Origin: Achromobacter pulmonis
GTDB taxonomy: Bacteria; Pseudomonadota; Gammaproteobacteria; Burkholderiales; Burkholderiaceae_B
Assembly: GCF_902859765.1 (NCBI RefSeq)
Contig: NZ_CADIJV010000033.1
Coordinates: 1-59,966 of the forward strand
Length of the DNA stretch: 59,966 nucleotides
Reading direction: 5' to 3'
Made by a program: the position numbers and the translations under genes. Under the pieces are notes generated by a model. The model did no database searches, was not told where the DNA came from, and saw only the letters and a list, made by a program, of their open reading frames with translations. Below, piece after piece: positions 1 through 8,159 of this stretch (position 1 is the stretch's first letter; the number at the start of each line of letters is the position of its first letter).

Positions 1-888
1 AGCCGGGGCGCCGGCCGCCGGCTGGCCCGGCGCCACGCCCAGACCGGCCGCCATGGTCTGGCCCAGCGCCGCGCCAGCCGCCAGGCCCGCGCCGATGCCG
101 GCGATACCGCCTTCGTTCTGCGCCGCCAGCGGGATCGAGGTGGCCGTCTGGTACTGGGTGAACTTGCCCAGGTCGCCGGCCATGCCCATCGAGATCCGCG
201 TGTCCAGCGCCTTCTGCAGTTCTTCCGGCAGCGACACGTTCTCGACGGTGAAGTTGTCGAGCTTGACGCCGTAGCGATCGAACACCGGCGCCAGTTGCTC
301 GGCGATGCTCTGCGACATCAGCCCCTGGTTGCCGGCAATGTCCAGGAACGGCACCTTCGAGCCGCCCAGCGCCGTGGTCATGGCCGCGACCACCATGTTG
401 CGCAATTGCATTTCCAGGTCGTCGACGGTGTAGACATCGCGCGTGCCGCTGACCTCGCGGTAGAACGTGGCCGGATCGGTGATCTGATACGAATAGACGC
501 CGAAGGCGCGCAGGCGCACCATGCCGAATTCGCTGTCGCGCAGCGTCACCGGCTGCGCCGTGCCCCAGCGCCGGCCCAGTTGCAGGCGGGTACTGAAGAA
601 GATGACGTCCGACTTGAAAGGCGACTCGAACAGCTTGTCCCAGTTCTTCAGGTAGGTCAGCACCGGCAGGGTCTGGGTGGTCAGCTTGTACATGCCGGGG
701 CCGAACACATCGGCCACCTTGCCTTCGTTGACGAACACCGCCATCTGCGACTCGCGCACGGTCAGGCTGGCGCCATACTGGATTTCGAAATCCTGCATCG
801 GATGGCGCCAGGCCAGCACGCCGTCGCGATCCTCGTTCCATTGCAGGATGTCGATGAACTGCTTGCGGATAAATGAACCGAGACTCAT
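1..888 (-). CDS. SPFH (band 7) domain protein, partial
   Basis: The frame is open from the ATG at 888 to the window edge, so at least 296 residues are visible and the C-terminus is missing. A good ribosome site (AGGAGG) lies about 7 bases before the ATG. Residues about 20-220 read as an SPFH/band-7 domain of the 'virion core protein' (YdjI) kind. After about residue 245 the chain becomes Gly/Ala-rich (GIGAGLAAGAALG), a flexible linker that in this family usually precedes a small zinc ribbon or similar tail, not visible here. SPFH proteins form membrane-bound scaffolds. It follows the DUF350 gene with a 43-base gap, so the two are probably one operon. The biochemical role is unknown. Confidence 0.82.
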   Translation of the reverse strand, partial: MSLGSFIRKQFIDILQWNEDRDGVLAWRHPMQDFEIQYGASLTVRESQMAVFVNEGKVADVFGPGMYKLTTQTLPVLTYLKNWDKLFESPFKSDVIFFSTRLQLGRRWGTAQPVTLRDSEFGMVRLRAFGVYSYQITDPATFYREVSGTRDVYTVDDLEMQLRNMVVAAMTTALGGSKVPFLDIAGNQGLMSQSIAEQLAPVFDRYGVKLDNFTVENVSLPEELQKALDTRISMGMAGDLGKFTQYQTATSIPLAAQNEGGIAGIGAGLAAGAALGQTMAAGLGVAPGQPAAGAPA

Positions 889-931
889 GGCAAGTCCTCC
901 TGTGTCGGATAGGGTCGACGCGCGCGGCCGC

Positions 932-1330
932 TCAGGTCAGGCAGGCGGCGTTGACCACGCCGGCGGCCAGCGAGATCGAACCGATCAGGCCGCCCATGGC
1001 GATGTTGTTTTCCTCGATGGCCTCGTGCAGGCCCTGGATGGCGCGCGACACGACGGCGTAGACCACCAGTTGCACCGCCATCGCCGCCAGGCCCCACACC
1101 AGGAACATGACGAAGCTGGCATGGATGGCGATGCTGGAGCAGAGCGTGAAGGAAAAGCCCACCAGCGCACCGCTGTAGGACAGCACCGCCGCGATATTGC
1201 CCTGGCGGATCAGCTCGAATTCCTTGTAGCGCGTCACGGCGGTGTAGACGGCGGTGAAAATGCCCAGCATGACCAGCGCCGAAACAATGTAGATCAGATA
1301 GGTCACCGCCGGATGCATCGCTTCTCCCAT
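932..1330 (-). CDS. DUF350 family inner-membrane protein (YjfL-like)
   Basis: 132 residues, almost all hydrophobic, with about four membrane segments (roughly residues 8-28, 45-66, 68-92 and 108-130). The motif NNIAMGGLIGSISLAAG near the C-terminus is typical of the DUF350/YjfL family. The start may be the first Met at 1330 or the Met four codons later (MHPAVTY); the choice does not affect the domain. It is the first gene of a minus-strand pair with the SPFH gene and faces a membrane aminopropyltransferase across an 86-base divergent promoter region. DUF350 proteins recur beside spermidine-synthase-like genes in many bacteria, but their function is not established. Confidence 0.85.
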   Translation of the reverse strand: MGEAMHPAVTYLIYIVSALVMLGIFTAVYTAVTRYKEFELIRQGNIAAVLSYSGALVGFSFTLCSSIAIHASFVMFLVWGLAAMAVQLVVYAVVSRAIQGLHEAIEENNIAMGGLIGSISLAAGVVNAACLT

Positions 1331-1358
1331 GATCGCCCCTCTCCAGGCTCTGATTGCG

Positions 1359-1390
1359 CGCAGTATATACGGCGCCTTCGATATACTGCG
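1359..1390. promoter_or_regulatory. Inverted repeat in divergent promoter region
   Basis: Arms CGCAGTATAT (1359-1368) and ATATACTGCG (1381-1390) are perfect reverse complements around a 12-base spacer centred on GGCGCC. Each arm contains a TATACT -10-like box, one reading left toward DUF350 and one right toward the aminopropyltransferase. This is either a symmetric pair of overlapping promoters or a regulator site controlling both operons. No regulator gene is adjacent, so its binder is unknown. Confidence 0.55.
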
Positions 1391-1416
1391 AACGCATTTT
1401 CTGAGTCGGAACCCCC

Positions 1417-2928
1417 ATGCGCGACCGCGTTCTCATCCTGTCGGTATTGATCGTCGCATCCTGCGGCCTGGGCTACGAGCTCATCAGCAGCGCGCTGGCC
1501 AGCTATCTGCTGGGCGATTCGATCCTCCAATTCTCCTCCGTCATCGGCTGCTATCTGTTCGCGATGGGCATCGGATCGTGGTTGTCAAAATATGTAAAAG
1601 ACGACGACGTTTTGAATCGGTTCATCGACGTCGAGCTGGCCGTCGCGTTATTGGGCGGGGTTTCCGCCGCGGTCCTGTTCCTGGTGTTCGCCTGGCTGTC
1701 GGCGCCGTTTCGCGCCGCCTTGTACGCCGGCGTCTTCATTATCGGACTGATGGTGGGCATGGAGATCCCGCTGGTGATGCGGGTGTTCAACCAGCGCAAG
1801 GCCGAGTTCCGCGAAATCGTCAGCCGCGTGCTGACCTTCGATTATCTCGGCGCGCTGGCGGTGTCGCTGATCTTCCCGCTGCTGTTGGCGCCCAAGCTGG
1901 GCCTGCTGCGCACCAGCTTCCTGTTCGGCATGCTCAATGCCGGGGTGGCACTGTGGACCACCTGGCTGTTCCGCGCCGAGATCCGGCGCCCGGCGGAACG
2001 GGCCATGCGCGGCTGCGTGGTGCTGGGCCTGCTGGCGCTGGGCTTCCTGTTTTCCGGTCAGATGACGGCGTGGGCCGAGAAGGGGCTGTATGGCGACGAC
2101 GTGGTGCATGCCGAGACCACGCCCTACCAGCGCCTGGTGGTGACGCGCTGGCACGACGACCTGCGGCTGTACATCAACGGCAACCTGCAATTCTCGTCGC
2201 GCGACGAACACCGCTACCACGAATCGCTGGTGATCCCCGGCCTGCAGGCGCTGCCCTGGGCCCGCAACGTGCTGGTGCTGGGCGGCGGCGACGGCCTGGC
2301 GGTGCGCGAGATCCTCAAGTACAAGCATGTCGAGCATGTGACGCTGGTGGACCTGGACCCGGCAATGACCGGCCTGTTCTCGCGCTCCGAACCCCTGACC
2401 AAGCTGAACCAGGGTTCGCTGACCGATCCGCGCGTCACCGTCATCAACGACGACGCCGGCCGCTGGCTCGAAAGCCACGCCGAGGTCTACGACTTCATCG
2501 TGGTGGATTTCCCCGACCCGTCCAACTTCGGCCTGGGCCGCCTGTACTCGGTGCCGGTCTACCACCTGATGGCGCGCCACCTGGCCGAGAACGGCTATAT
2601 GGTGATCCAGTCGACCTCGCCCTACTTCGCGCCGCGCTCGTTCTGGAGCGTGGACGCCACGCTCAAGGAAGCCGGCCTGAACACCTGGCCGTACCACGCC
2701 TACGTGCCATCATTCGGCGACTGGGGCTTCATCCTGGCCGGCAAGCGGCGCGACTACACCCCGCCGGACAAGGTCAGCGTGCCCACCCGCTACCTCGACC
2801 CCGCCACCCTGCGCGAGCTGTTCCACTTTCCCGCCGACATGCCGGCGCTGGCCATGCCGCCGAACCGCCTGAACGAGCAATCGCTGGTGCGCTACTTCGA
2901 CGAGGACTGGCGCAAGGTCATCCGCTGA
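1417..2928 (+). CDS. Membrane-anchored aminopropyltransferase (spermidine synthase family)
   Basis: 503 residues, about 200 longer than soluble SpeE because residues 1-210 form about six or seven membrane segments. The C-terminal part is a spermidine-synthase fold: TPYQRLVV near 230, the DEHRYHE motif, the nucleotide/decarboxy-AdoMet loop GGGDG at 289-293, an acidic strand end (VDLDP) and VDFPDP with Asp364 in the place of the catalytic Asp. These support transfer of an aminopropyl group from decarboxylated S-adenosylmethionine to an amine, but the acceptor is unknown. The stop overlaps the next ATG (TGATG), so translation is coupled with the flavoprotein gene. Family level is secure, substrate is not. 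Confidence 0.85.
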   Translation: MRDRVLILSVLIVASCGLGYELISSALASYLLGDSILQFSSVIGCYLFAMGIGSWLSKYVKDDDVLNRFIDVELAVALLGGVSAAVLFLVFAWLSAPFRAALYAGVFIIGLMVGMEIPLVMRVFNQRKAEFREIVSRVLTFDYLGALAVSLIFPLLLAPKLGLLRTSFLFGMLNAGVALWTTWLFRAEIRRPAERAMRGCVVLGLLALGFLFSGQMTAWAEKGLYGDDVVHAETTPYQRLVVTRWHDDLRLYINGNLQFSSRDEHRYHESLVIPGLQALPWARNVLVLGGGDGLAVREILKYKHVEHVTLVDLDPAMTGLFSRSEPLTKLNQGSLTDPRVTVINDDAGRWLESHAEVYDFIVVDFPDPSNFGLGRLYSVPVYHLMARHLAENGYMVIQSTSPYFAPRSFWSVDATLKEAGLNTWPYHAYVPSFGDWGFILAGKRRDYTPPDKVSVPTRYLDPATLRELFHFPADMPALAMPPNRLNEQSLVRYFDEDWRKVIR

Positions 2929-4565
2929 TGCGCCGCCGCACCTTCCTGCTGGGCGCCGCCACCGCCGCCGCCGCGGGCACGGCGGGCTATTACCGTTCGC
3001 GCGTGGTCGAGACCACGCCCGAGGTGCGCTATCCCGGCATGCAGGCCGGCCACGCACTGCGCGATGGCGCCGCGCTACCGCCGTCCTCCGGCACCCGGCG
3101 CTGCCAGGTAGCGATCCTGGGGTCCGGCGTGGCCGGCCTGTCGTGCGCCTGGAAACTGGCGCGCGAGGGCTTCACCGATTTCGTGGTGGTCGAAGGCCCC
3201 GAGTACGGCGGCAACGCCGCCGCCGGCACCCGCGATAGCCTCGACTATCCGTTGGGCGCGCATTACCTGCCGCTGCCATCGATGCAGTCCACCCACGTGC
3301 GCGAGATGCTGGCCGACTTCGGCATCGCCGAACGCGACGCCTTCGGCGCGCGGCCTTATTACGACGAAGCCATCCTGGCGCACTCGCCGCAGGAACGGCT
3401 GCTGCGCGACGGCCGCTGGGAAGACGGCCTGCTGCCGATGCACGGGCTGCCCGCGGCCGATATCGATCAGCACCGCAAGTTCCTGGCGCTGGTCGAGCGG
3501 CTGCAGGGCGCGGTCGGCAACGATGGCCGCAAGGTCTTCTGCATCCCGATCGTGCTGTCCTCGCGCGACCCGGCCTGGCGCGCGCTGGACACGCTGACCT
3601 TCCGGCAATGGCTGGAGCGCGAAGGCTACACCTCGCCCGCGTTGCACTGGTACCTGAACTACTGCTGCCGCGATGACTACGGCGCGCCCTACGACCGGGT
3701 CTCGGCCTGGGCCGGTCTGCATTACTTCGCCAGCCGCGACGGCCACGCCGCCAACGCCAACGATGGCGCGGTGCTGACCTGGCCCGGCGGCCTGGCGCCG
3801 CTGGTGCAGCGGCTGCGCGGCGCCATCGACGCGCGGCTCGGCCACCGCAACTGGCTGCTGCCCGGCACCGCCGCGCGGCTGCGCGAAAGCGCCGCCGGCC
3901 CGCGCATCGATTGCCTCGCCGCGGGCGCGGCGGCCAGCGTCTTTACGCTGCAGGCGCAACGCGCGGTCTGCGCCATGCCGCTGTTCGTGGCGCAGCGCCT
4001 CCTGCCGGACATCCGCGCCTATGGCTACGATCCGGCCATGCATACCTCGCCGCACGCTCCCTGGCTGGTGTCGAACTTCGTCATGGACGGTTATCCGCGC
4101 GAGGCGCCGGGCGAGCCGCTGTCGTGGGACAACGTGGTCTACCAGGGCCAGGCGCTGGGCTACGTGGTCTCGACCCACCAGCTGCTGCGCGTGGCGCGCT
4201 CGCCGCGTACGGTGTTCACGGCCTACCACGCCCTGAGCAACCAGACGCCGCGGGCCGCGCGCCAATGGCTCGCCGACGCCCGGCCCGAGGCGCTGCGCGA
4301 CGAAGCCGCCGTCGACCTGATCGCCGCGTATGGCGACGAATTCTGGCGCCGCGCCCGCCAGTTGGAGATCACGGTGCGCGGGCACGCCATGGCCTCGCCC
4401 TATTGCGGCTACCTGTCGAACGCCGGCCTGGCCGCCTTGCGCGAGGTCGACGGTCCGGTGCTGTTCGCCCATGCCGACCTGTCGGGCTATTCCGTGTTCG
4501 AGGAAGCGGCGTGGTGGGGCGTGGCGGCGGCGGGGCGTATCCTGGGACAACGGCCGGCGAGCTGA
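2928..4565 (+). CDS. Tat-type FAD-dependent oxidoreductase
   Basis: 545 residues starting at the ATG that shares its first base with the stop of the upstream aminopropyltransferase. The N-terminus MRRRTFLLGAATAAAAG is a twin-arginine signal, so the folded flavoprotein is probably exported or membrane-attached. A dinucleotide-binding fold starts near residue 61 with AILGSGVAGLSCAW, followed by a YGGNAAAG segment, as in amine oxidase/phytoene desaturase-type FAD enzymes. The tail (residues about 505-545) carries a PVLFAHADLSGYS...AWWGV FAD-closing motif. The coupling suggests that it oxidises a polyamine-type product of its partner, which is an inference. The substrate is not shown by the sequence. 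Confidence 0.8.
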   Translation: MRRRTFLLGAATAAAAGTAGYYRSRVVETTPEVRYPGMQAGHALRDGAALPPSSGTRRCQVAILGSGVAGLSCAWKLAREGFTDFVVVEGPEYGGNAAAGTRDSLDYPLGAHYLPLPSMQSTHVREMLADFGIAERDAFGARPYYDEAILAHSPQERLLRDGRWEDGLLPMHGLPAADIDQHRKFLALVERLQGAVGNDGRKVFCIPIVLSSRDPAWRALDTLTFRQWLEREGYTSPALHWYLNYCCRDDYGAPYDRVSAWAGLHYFASRDGHAANANDGAVLTWPGGLAPLVQRLRGAIDARLGHRNWLLPGTAARLRESAAGPRIDCLAAGAAASVFTLQAQRAVCAMPLFVAQRLLPDIRAYGYDPAMHTSPHAPWLVSNFVMDGYPREAPGEPLSWDNVVYQGQALGYVVSTHQLLRVARSPRTVFTAYHALSNQTPRAARQWLADARPEALRDEAAVDLIAAYGDEFWRRARQLEITVRGHAMASPYCGYLSNAGLAALREVDGPVLFAHADLSGYSVFEEAAWWGVAAAGRILGQRPAS

Positions 4566-4691
4566 CGCGGCGGGCGGCGCCGGCGCCGCAGGGCGTCAGC
4601 CGCGTCCTCATGGATATTCCTCGTCGCGCGGCGCCGGCCCCTGCCCTACAATCGGCCGCTATTTCCCTTGGACTCGCACCGATAAATCACG

Positions 4692-5942
4692 ATGGGCAAG
4701 CAAGTCATTGTGCTGGGCGCCGGCATCGTCGGCGTCTGCTGCGCGCTGGAACTGCAGCGGCGCGGCCTGGACGTCACGCTGGTCGACCGCCAGGCGCCCG
4801 GCCAGGAAACCTCGGCCGGCAACGCCGGCGTCCTGGCCCGCAGTTCCCTGATGCCCTTCAACCATCCCGGCCTGTGGCGCCAGTTGCCGCGCCTGCTGCG
4901 CAACGACGCCGTGCAGTTCCGCTATCGCGCGTCCTATCTGGCGCGCAACCTGGGCTGGGCGGCCGGTTTCCTGGCGCGCGCCCGGCCGTCGGTGTTCTAT
5001 GAAACCACGGCGGCGCTCGACGGCCTGATCCGGCTGTCCGCTGCCGAACACCTGCGCCTGCTGGACGCGGCCGGCATCCGGCATCGCCTGCGCGACAGCG
5101 GTTGGATCTTCCTGTATCGCAGCGAGCAGGCCTGGCACGGCAGCGCCCTGGCGCGCGCGGCCTACGCCCGCCACCAGGTCCCGACCCAGGCGCTGGCGCC
5201 CGCCGAGCTGGCGCAACTGGAACCCGCGCTGGCGCCGATCTTCGCGCGCGCGCTGTGGATCCAGGGCTCGTATTCCGTGGACGACCCCGGCGCCGTGACC
5301 GCCGCCTACGCCGACCTGTTCCAGCGCTCGGGCGGCACATTGCGGCGCCTGCGCGCCAGCGCGATCCGCCGCGACGGCGAACGCGGCTGGGAGGTGCAGG
5401 GCGATGCCGGCTCGGAAACGCTGACCGCGCCCGCCCTGGTGGTGGCGCTGGGCCCGTGGTCCAAGGCCTTGCTCAAGACCACCGGCATCGACCTGCCGCT
5501 GGCGTTCGAGCGCGGCTACCACATGCACTACGGCGCGGCCGATGGCCCCGCGCTGGGCCGCCCCGTGTACGACACGGGCGGCGGCTACGTGCTGTCGCCC
5601 ATGGCGCGCGGCCTGCGGTTGACCACCGGGGTCGAACTGGACGATTGCGAGGCGCCCCCGCGCCCGGTGCAACTGGACCTAGCCGAGGCCCGGGCACGCG
5701 AAGCGATCGGCCTGGGCCCCCGGCTCGACCCAAAGGCCTGGCTGGGCCGCCGCCCCACGCTGCCGGACAGCCGCCCGATGATCGGTCAGGCGCCGCGCCA
5801 TCCAGGTCTGTGGCTCGCGCTGGGCCACCAGCACATCGGCTTCAGCACGGCGCCCGGAACCGCTCGGATACTGGCCGAGCTGATGTGCGAAGACGGCGCC
5901 CCGGCCCGCCATGCGGCATTCCGGCCCGGCCGCTTCATCTAG
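4692..5942 (+). CDS. D-amino acid dehydrogenase-like FAD oxidoreductase (DadA family)
   Basis: 416 residues, the usual length for DadA. The FAD motif LGAGIVGVCCALELQRRG sits at residues 8-25, followed by ETSAGNAGVLA, which is characteristic of DadA-type DAO enzymes. The C-terminus has the RRPTLPDSRPMIG and HQHIGFSTAPGTA motifs of the family. Such enzymes oxidise D-amino acids (or other secondary amines) to 2-oxo acids and pass electrons to the respiratory chain. It lies 126 bases after the Tat flavoprotein, so it may have its own promoter. Substrate specificity cannot be read, and other DAO-fold substrates are possible. Confidence 0.85.
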   Translation: MGKQVIVLGAGIVGVCCALELQRRGLDVTLVDRQAPGQETSAGNAGVLARSSLMPFNHPGLWRQLPRLLRNDAVQFRYRASYLARNLGWAAGFLARARPSVFYETTAALDGLIRLSAAEHLRLLDAAGIRHRLRDSGWIFLYRSEQAWHGSALARAAYARHQVPTQALAPAELAQLEPALAPIFARALWIQGSYSVDDPGAVTAAYADLFQRSGGTLRRLRASAIRRDGERGWEVQGDAGSETLTAPALVVALGPWSKALLKTTGIDLPLAFERGYHMHYGAADGPALGRPVYDTGGGYVLSPMARGLRLTTGVELDDCEAPPRPVQLDLAEARAREAIGLGPRLDPKAWLGRRPTLPDSRPMIGQAPRHPGLWLALGHQHIGFSTAPGTARILAELMCEDGAPARHAAFRPGRFI

Positions 5943-6002
5943 GCCGTATCGACATTCAAAGAAGGCGCGCGCAGGCCGGCACTCGCCCGCCGCGGTCCAG
6001 CG

Positions 6003-6050
6003 AAAAACAAAACGTCCGGCGCGGCCTCCGATAGAAGGCCACGCCGGACG
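6003..6050 (-). terminator. Rho-independent terminator of the PF04392-type ABC operon
   Basis: Arms at 6013-6027 and 6036-6050 (outer CGTCCGGCG/CGCCGGACG and inner GGCCT/AGGCC) form a long GC stem. On the minus strand it is followed by TTTTGTTTTT. It lies 35 bases beyond the ATPase stop codon. Confidence 0.85.
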
Positions 6051-6084
6051 CGGTGATGGCGCCGGCCGGTGCGGCTTCGCGCCA

Positions 6085-6879
6085 TCAGCCCAGCAGCAAC
6101 GCGTCGTCCGACAGCTTCTCGCCGCGCACGCGCTCGAACATGGCCAGCAGGTCCGGCACGTCCATGCCGCGGCGTTCGTCACCGGACACGTCCAGCACCA
6201 CCTGGCCCTGGTGCAGCATCACGGTGCGGTCGCCCACGTCCAGCGCCTGGCGCATGCTGTGGGTGACCATCATGGTGGTGAGCTTGCTTTCGGCCACGAT
6301 GCGCGCCGTCAGTTGCAGCACGAAGTCGGCGGTGCGCGGGTCGAGCGCAGCGGTGTGCTCGTCCAGCAGCAGGATGCGCGACGGTTGCAGCGCCGCCATC
6401 AGCAGGCTCACGGCCTGCCGCTGGCCCCCCGAAAGCAGGCCGATGCGGTCGCTCAGGCGGTTTTCCAGGCCCAGGCCGAGCGTGGCCAGGCGTTCGCGGA
6501 ACCCTTCCTTCATCGAAGCCTTGACCGCGCGGCCGTAGCCGCGGCGCGCACCGCGCAATTGCGCCAGCGCCATGTTCTCTTCGATGATCAGGTCTTCGCA
6601 GGTACCGGCCATGGGATCCTGGAACACGCGCGCCACGCGGCCGGCGCGGCCCCACACCGGCTGGCGCGTGACATCGGCGCCGTCGATCTCGATGCGGCCG
6701 GAATCGACCGGCAGGTCGCCCGAGACAGCATTCAGGAAGGTCGACTTGCCGGCGCCGTTGGAACCGATGACGGTGACGAACTGGCCCGAGGGGATCTCCA
6801 GCGACAGCCCGCGCAACGCGCGCGTTTCGATCGGCGTGCCGGCGTTGAAAGTGATCTTGAGGTCTTTTGCGGACAACAT
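6085..6879 (-). CDS. ABC transporter ATP-binding protein
   Basis: 264 residues with Walker A GSNGAGKST (39-47), Q-loop FQDP near 86, signature LSGGQRQAV near 149, Walker B ILLLDEH near 170, and a switch His in MVTHSM. The Walker B Glu is present. The ATG lies one base beyond the permease stop, so the two are co-translated. With the permease and the PF04392 binding protein upstream it forms a complete importer of the YtrF/TrpXYZ-like class, whose known members take up aromatic amino acids or related compounds. The ligand here is unknown. Confidence 0.92.
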   Translation of the reverse strand: MLSAKDLKITFNAGTPIETRALRGLSLEIPSGQFVTVIGSNGAGKSTFLNAVSGDLPVDSGRIEIDGADVTRQPVWGRAGRVARVFQDPMAGTCEDLIIEENMALAQLRGARRGYGRAVKASMKEGFRERLATLGLGLENRLSDRIGLLSGGQRQAVSLLMAALQPSRILLLDEHTAALDPRTADFVLQLTARIVAESKLTTMMVTHSMRQALDVGDRTVMLHQGQVVLDVSGDERRGMDVPDLLAMFERVRGEKLSDDALLLG

Positions 6880-6880
6880 A

Positions 6881-7771
6881 TCAGCGCCCCTTCTTGCCGA
6901 CCAGCCGGCGCTTGAGCATGGGAATGACCAGGGCGATCGTGACCAGCACCGCGGTGACGAGGTTCAGGTCCTGCGCCTTCAGGCCGATGAAGTCGCTGTT
7001 CAGCGCCAGCGCGATGAAGAAGCGGTAGACAATGGCGCCGATGATGACGGCCAGCGTGGCCAGCACCAGCTTGCGCGACGGCAGGATGCTTTCGCCGACG
7101 ATCACCGCGGCCAGGCCGATGACGATGGTGCCGATGCCCATGGAGATGTCGGAGCCGCCCTGGGTCTGCGCGAACAGCGCGCCGGCCATCGCGACCAGCG
7201 CGTTCGACAGCGCCATGCCGCCCAGGATCATGCGGCCGGTGTTGACGCCCTGCGCGCGGGCCATGCGGCCATTCGAGCCGGTGGCGCGCACCGCCAGGCC
7301 GGTCTGGGTGGCGAAGAACCAGTCCAGCGCCAGCTTGGCCAGGATCACGATGACCAGCAGGATCAGCGGCCGCGCCACGTAATCCGACAGCCATGCGGGC
7401 TGCAGAATAGTGAAGACGGTGGGCTCGGTGATCAGCGGCACGTTGGGCTTGCCCATGATGCGCAGGTTCACGGAATACAGCGCGATCATCATCAGGATGC
7501 TGGCCAGCAGATCCATGATCTTGAGCTTGACGTTGAGCCAACCGGTGACCAGGCCCGCCGCCGCGCCGGCGAACGTGGCGGCGACGGTGGCCAGGAACGG
7601 GTCGGTGCCCGCGGCGATCAACGTGGCACAGACGGCGCCGCCCAGCGGGAAGCTGCCGTCAACGGTCAGGTCCGGAAAGCGCAGCAGGCGAAAGGAGATA
7701 TACACGCCCAAGGCCACCAGGCTGAAGATCAGGCCGATCTCCAGCGCGCCTAGCAACGAGAACAATGACAT
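6881..7771 (-). CDS. ABC transporter permease (PF04392-type importer)
   Basis: 296 residues with about eight to nine membrane segments. It starts MSLFSLLGALEIGLIFSL and contains RFPDLTVDGSFPLGGA and NGRMARAQGVNTGRM, characteristic of the BPD_transp_2 permeases paired with PF04392 binding proteins. The stop codon is one base from the ATPase start. A 388-base gap and a terminator separate it from its binding-protein gene upstream, so it is either expressed by partial read-through or from its own promoter. Confidence 0.9.
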   Translation of the reverse strand: MSLFSLLGALEIGLIFSLVALGVYISFRLLRFPDLTVDGSFPLGGAVCATLIAAGTDPFLATVAATFAGAAAGLVTGWLNVKLKIMDLLASILMMIALYSVNLRIMGKPNVPLITEPTVFTILQPAWLSDYVARPLILLVIVILAKLALDWFFATQTGLAVRATGSNGRMARAQGVNTGRMILGGMALSNALVAMAGALFAQTQGGSDISMGIGTIVIGLAAVIVGESILPSRKLVLATLAVIIGAIVYRFFIALALNSDFIGLKAQDLNLVTAVLVTIALVIPMLKRRLVGKKGR

Positions 7772-8159
7772 GGGACAAATCCAATCAGGTAAGAAACGAG
7801 CATATTAGAGATTCGGAACGTCCAACTTCTTGCGTTTCGGGATCAGTTTTACCCGAGCTTTCGCAATAAACGTTTCCTGCCGTGCGATTTTCTCTCGATT
7901 CCTGCCAAGGCGTCGCCGGGCTTGGCGGCCGGGGCCGCAAGCGGGCTGCTTGATGAACGCTCCGGGGAGCAAAACGCGGCGCGGCGGCCGGGGGCCGACA
8001 TGCCGTTCAAGACCAACGCCTGCGCGCCGGGCCGCGCGCACCTTGTGGATGCTGCCGCCCTGGAAACCCCGCGTACCGGCGCGGGGCCAACAAGAAAACA
8101 AGATAAAACAAACCCCGCTCATGCCGGGTGGGCAGGAGCGGGGCCGGACGACTTGCGTT
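7772..8159. other. Long gap between binding-protein and permease genes
   Basis: Several short open frames exist here on both strands but none has a convincing start signal, known domain or biased composition, and I regard the stretch as non-coding. It contains the terminator at 8113-8143 next to the binding-protein gene. Nearer the permease is an AT-richer patch (about 7790-7890) that could hold a promoter, but no clear -35/-10 pair was found. Confidence 0.5.
8099..8143 (-). terminator. Terminator or attenuator after the binding-protein gene
   Basis: CCCCGCTC (8113-8120) pairs with GAGCGGGG (8136-8143). On the minus strand the stem is followed by GTTTGTTTTATCTTG, a T-rich run. It lies 16 bases beyond the binding-protein stop. 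Leaky termination here would give more binding protein than permease and ATPase, a common design for ABC importers. Confidence 0.7.

Noticed and set aside
3075-4550. A 491-codon minus-strand frame opposite the Tat flavoprotein gene
   Set aside because: Arg/Gln/His-rich shadow without domain features; the plus-strand frame has clear FAD motifs and a Tat signal.
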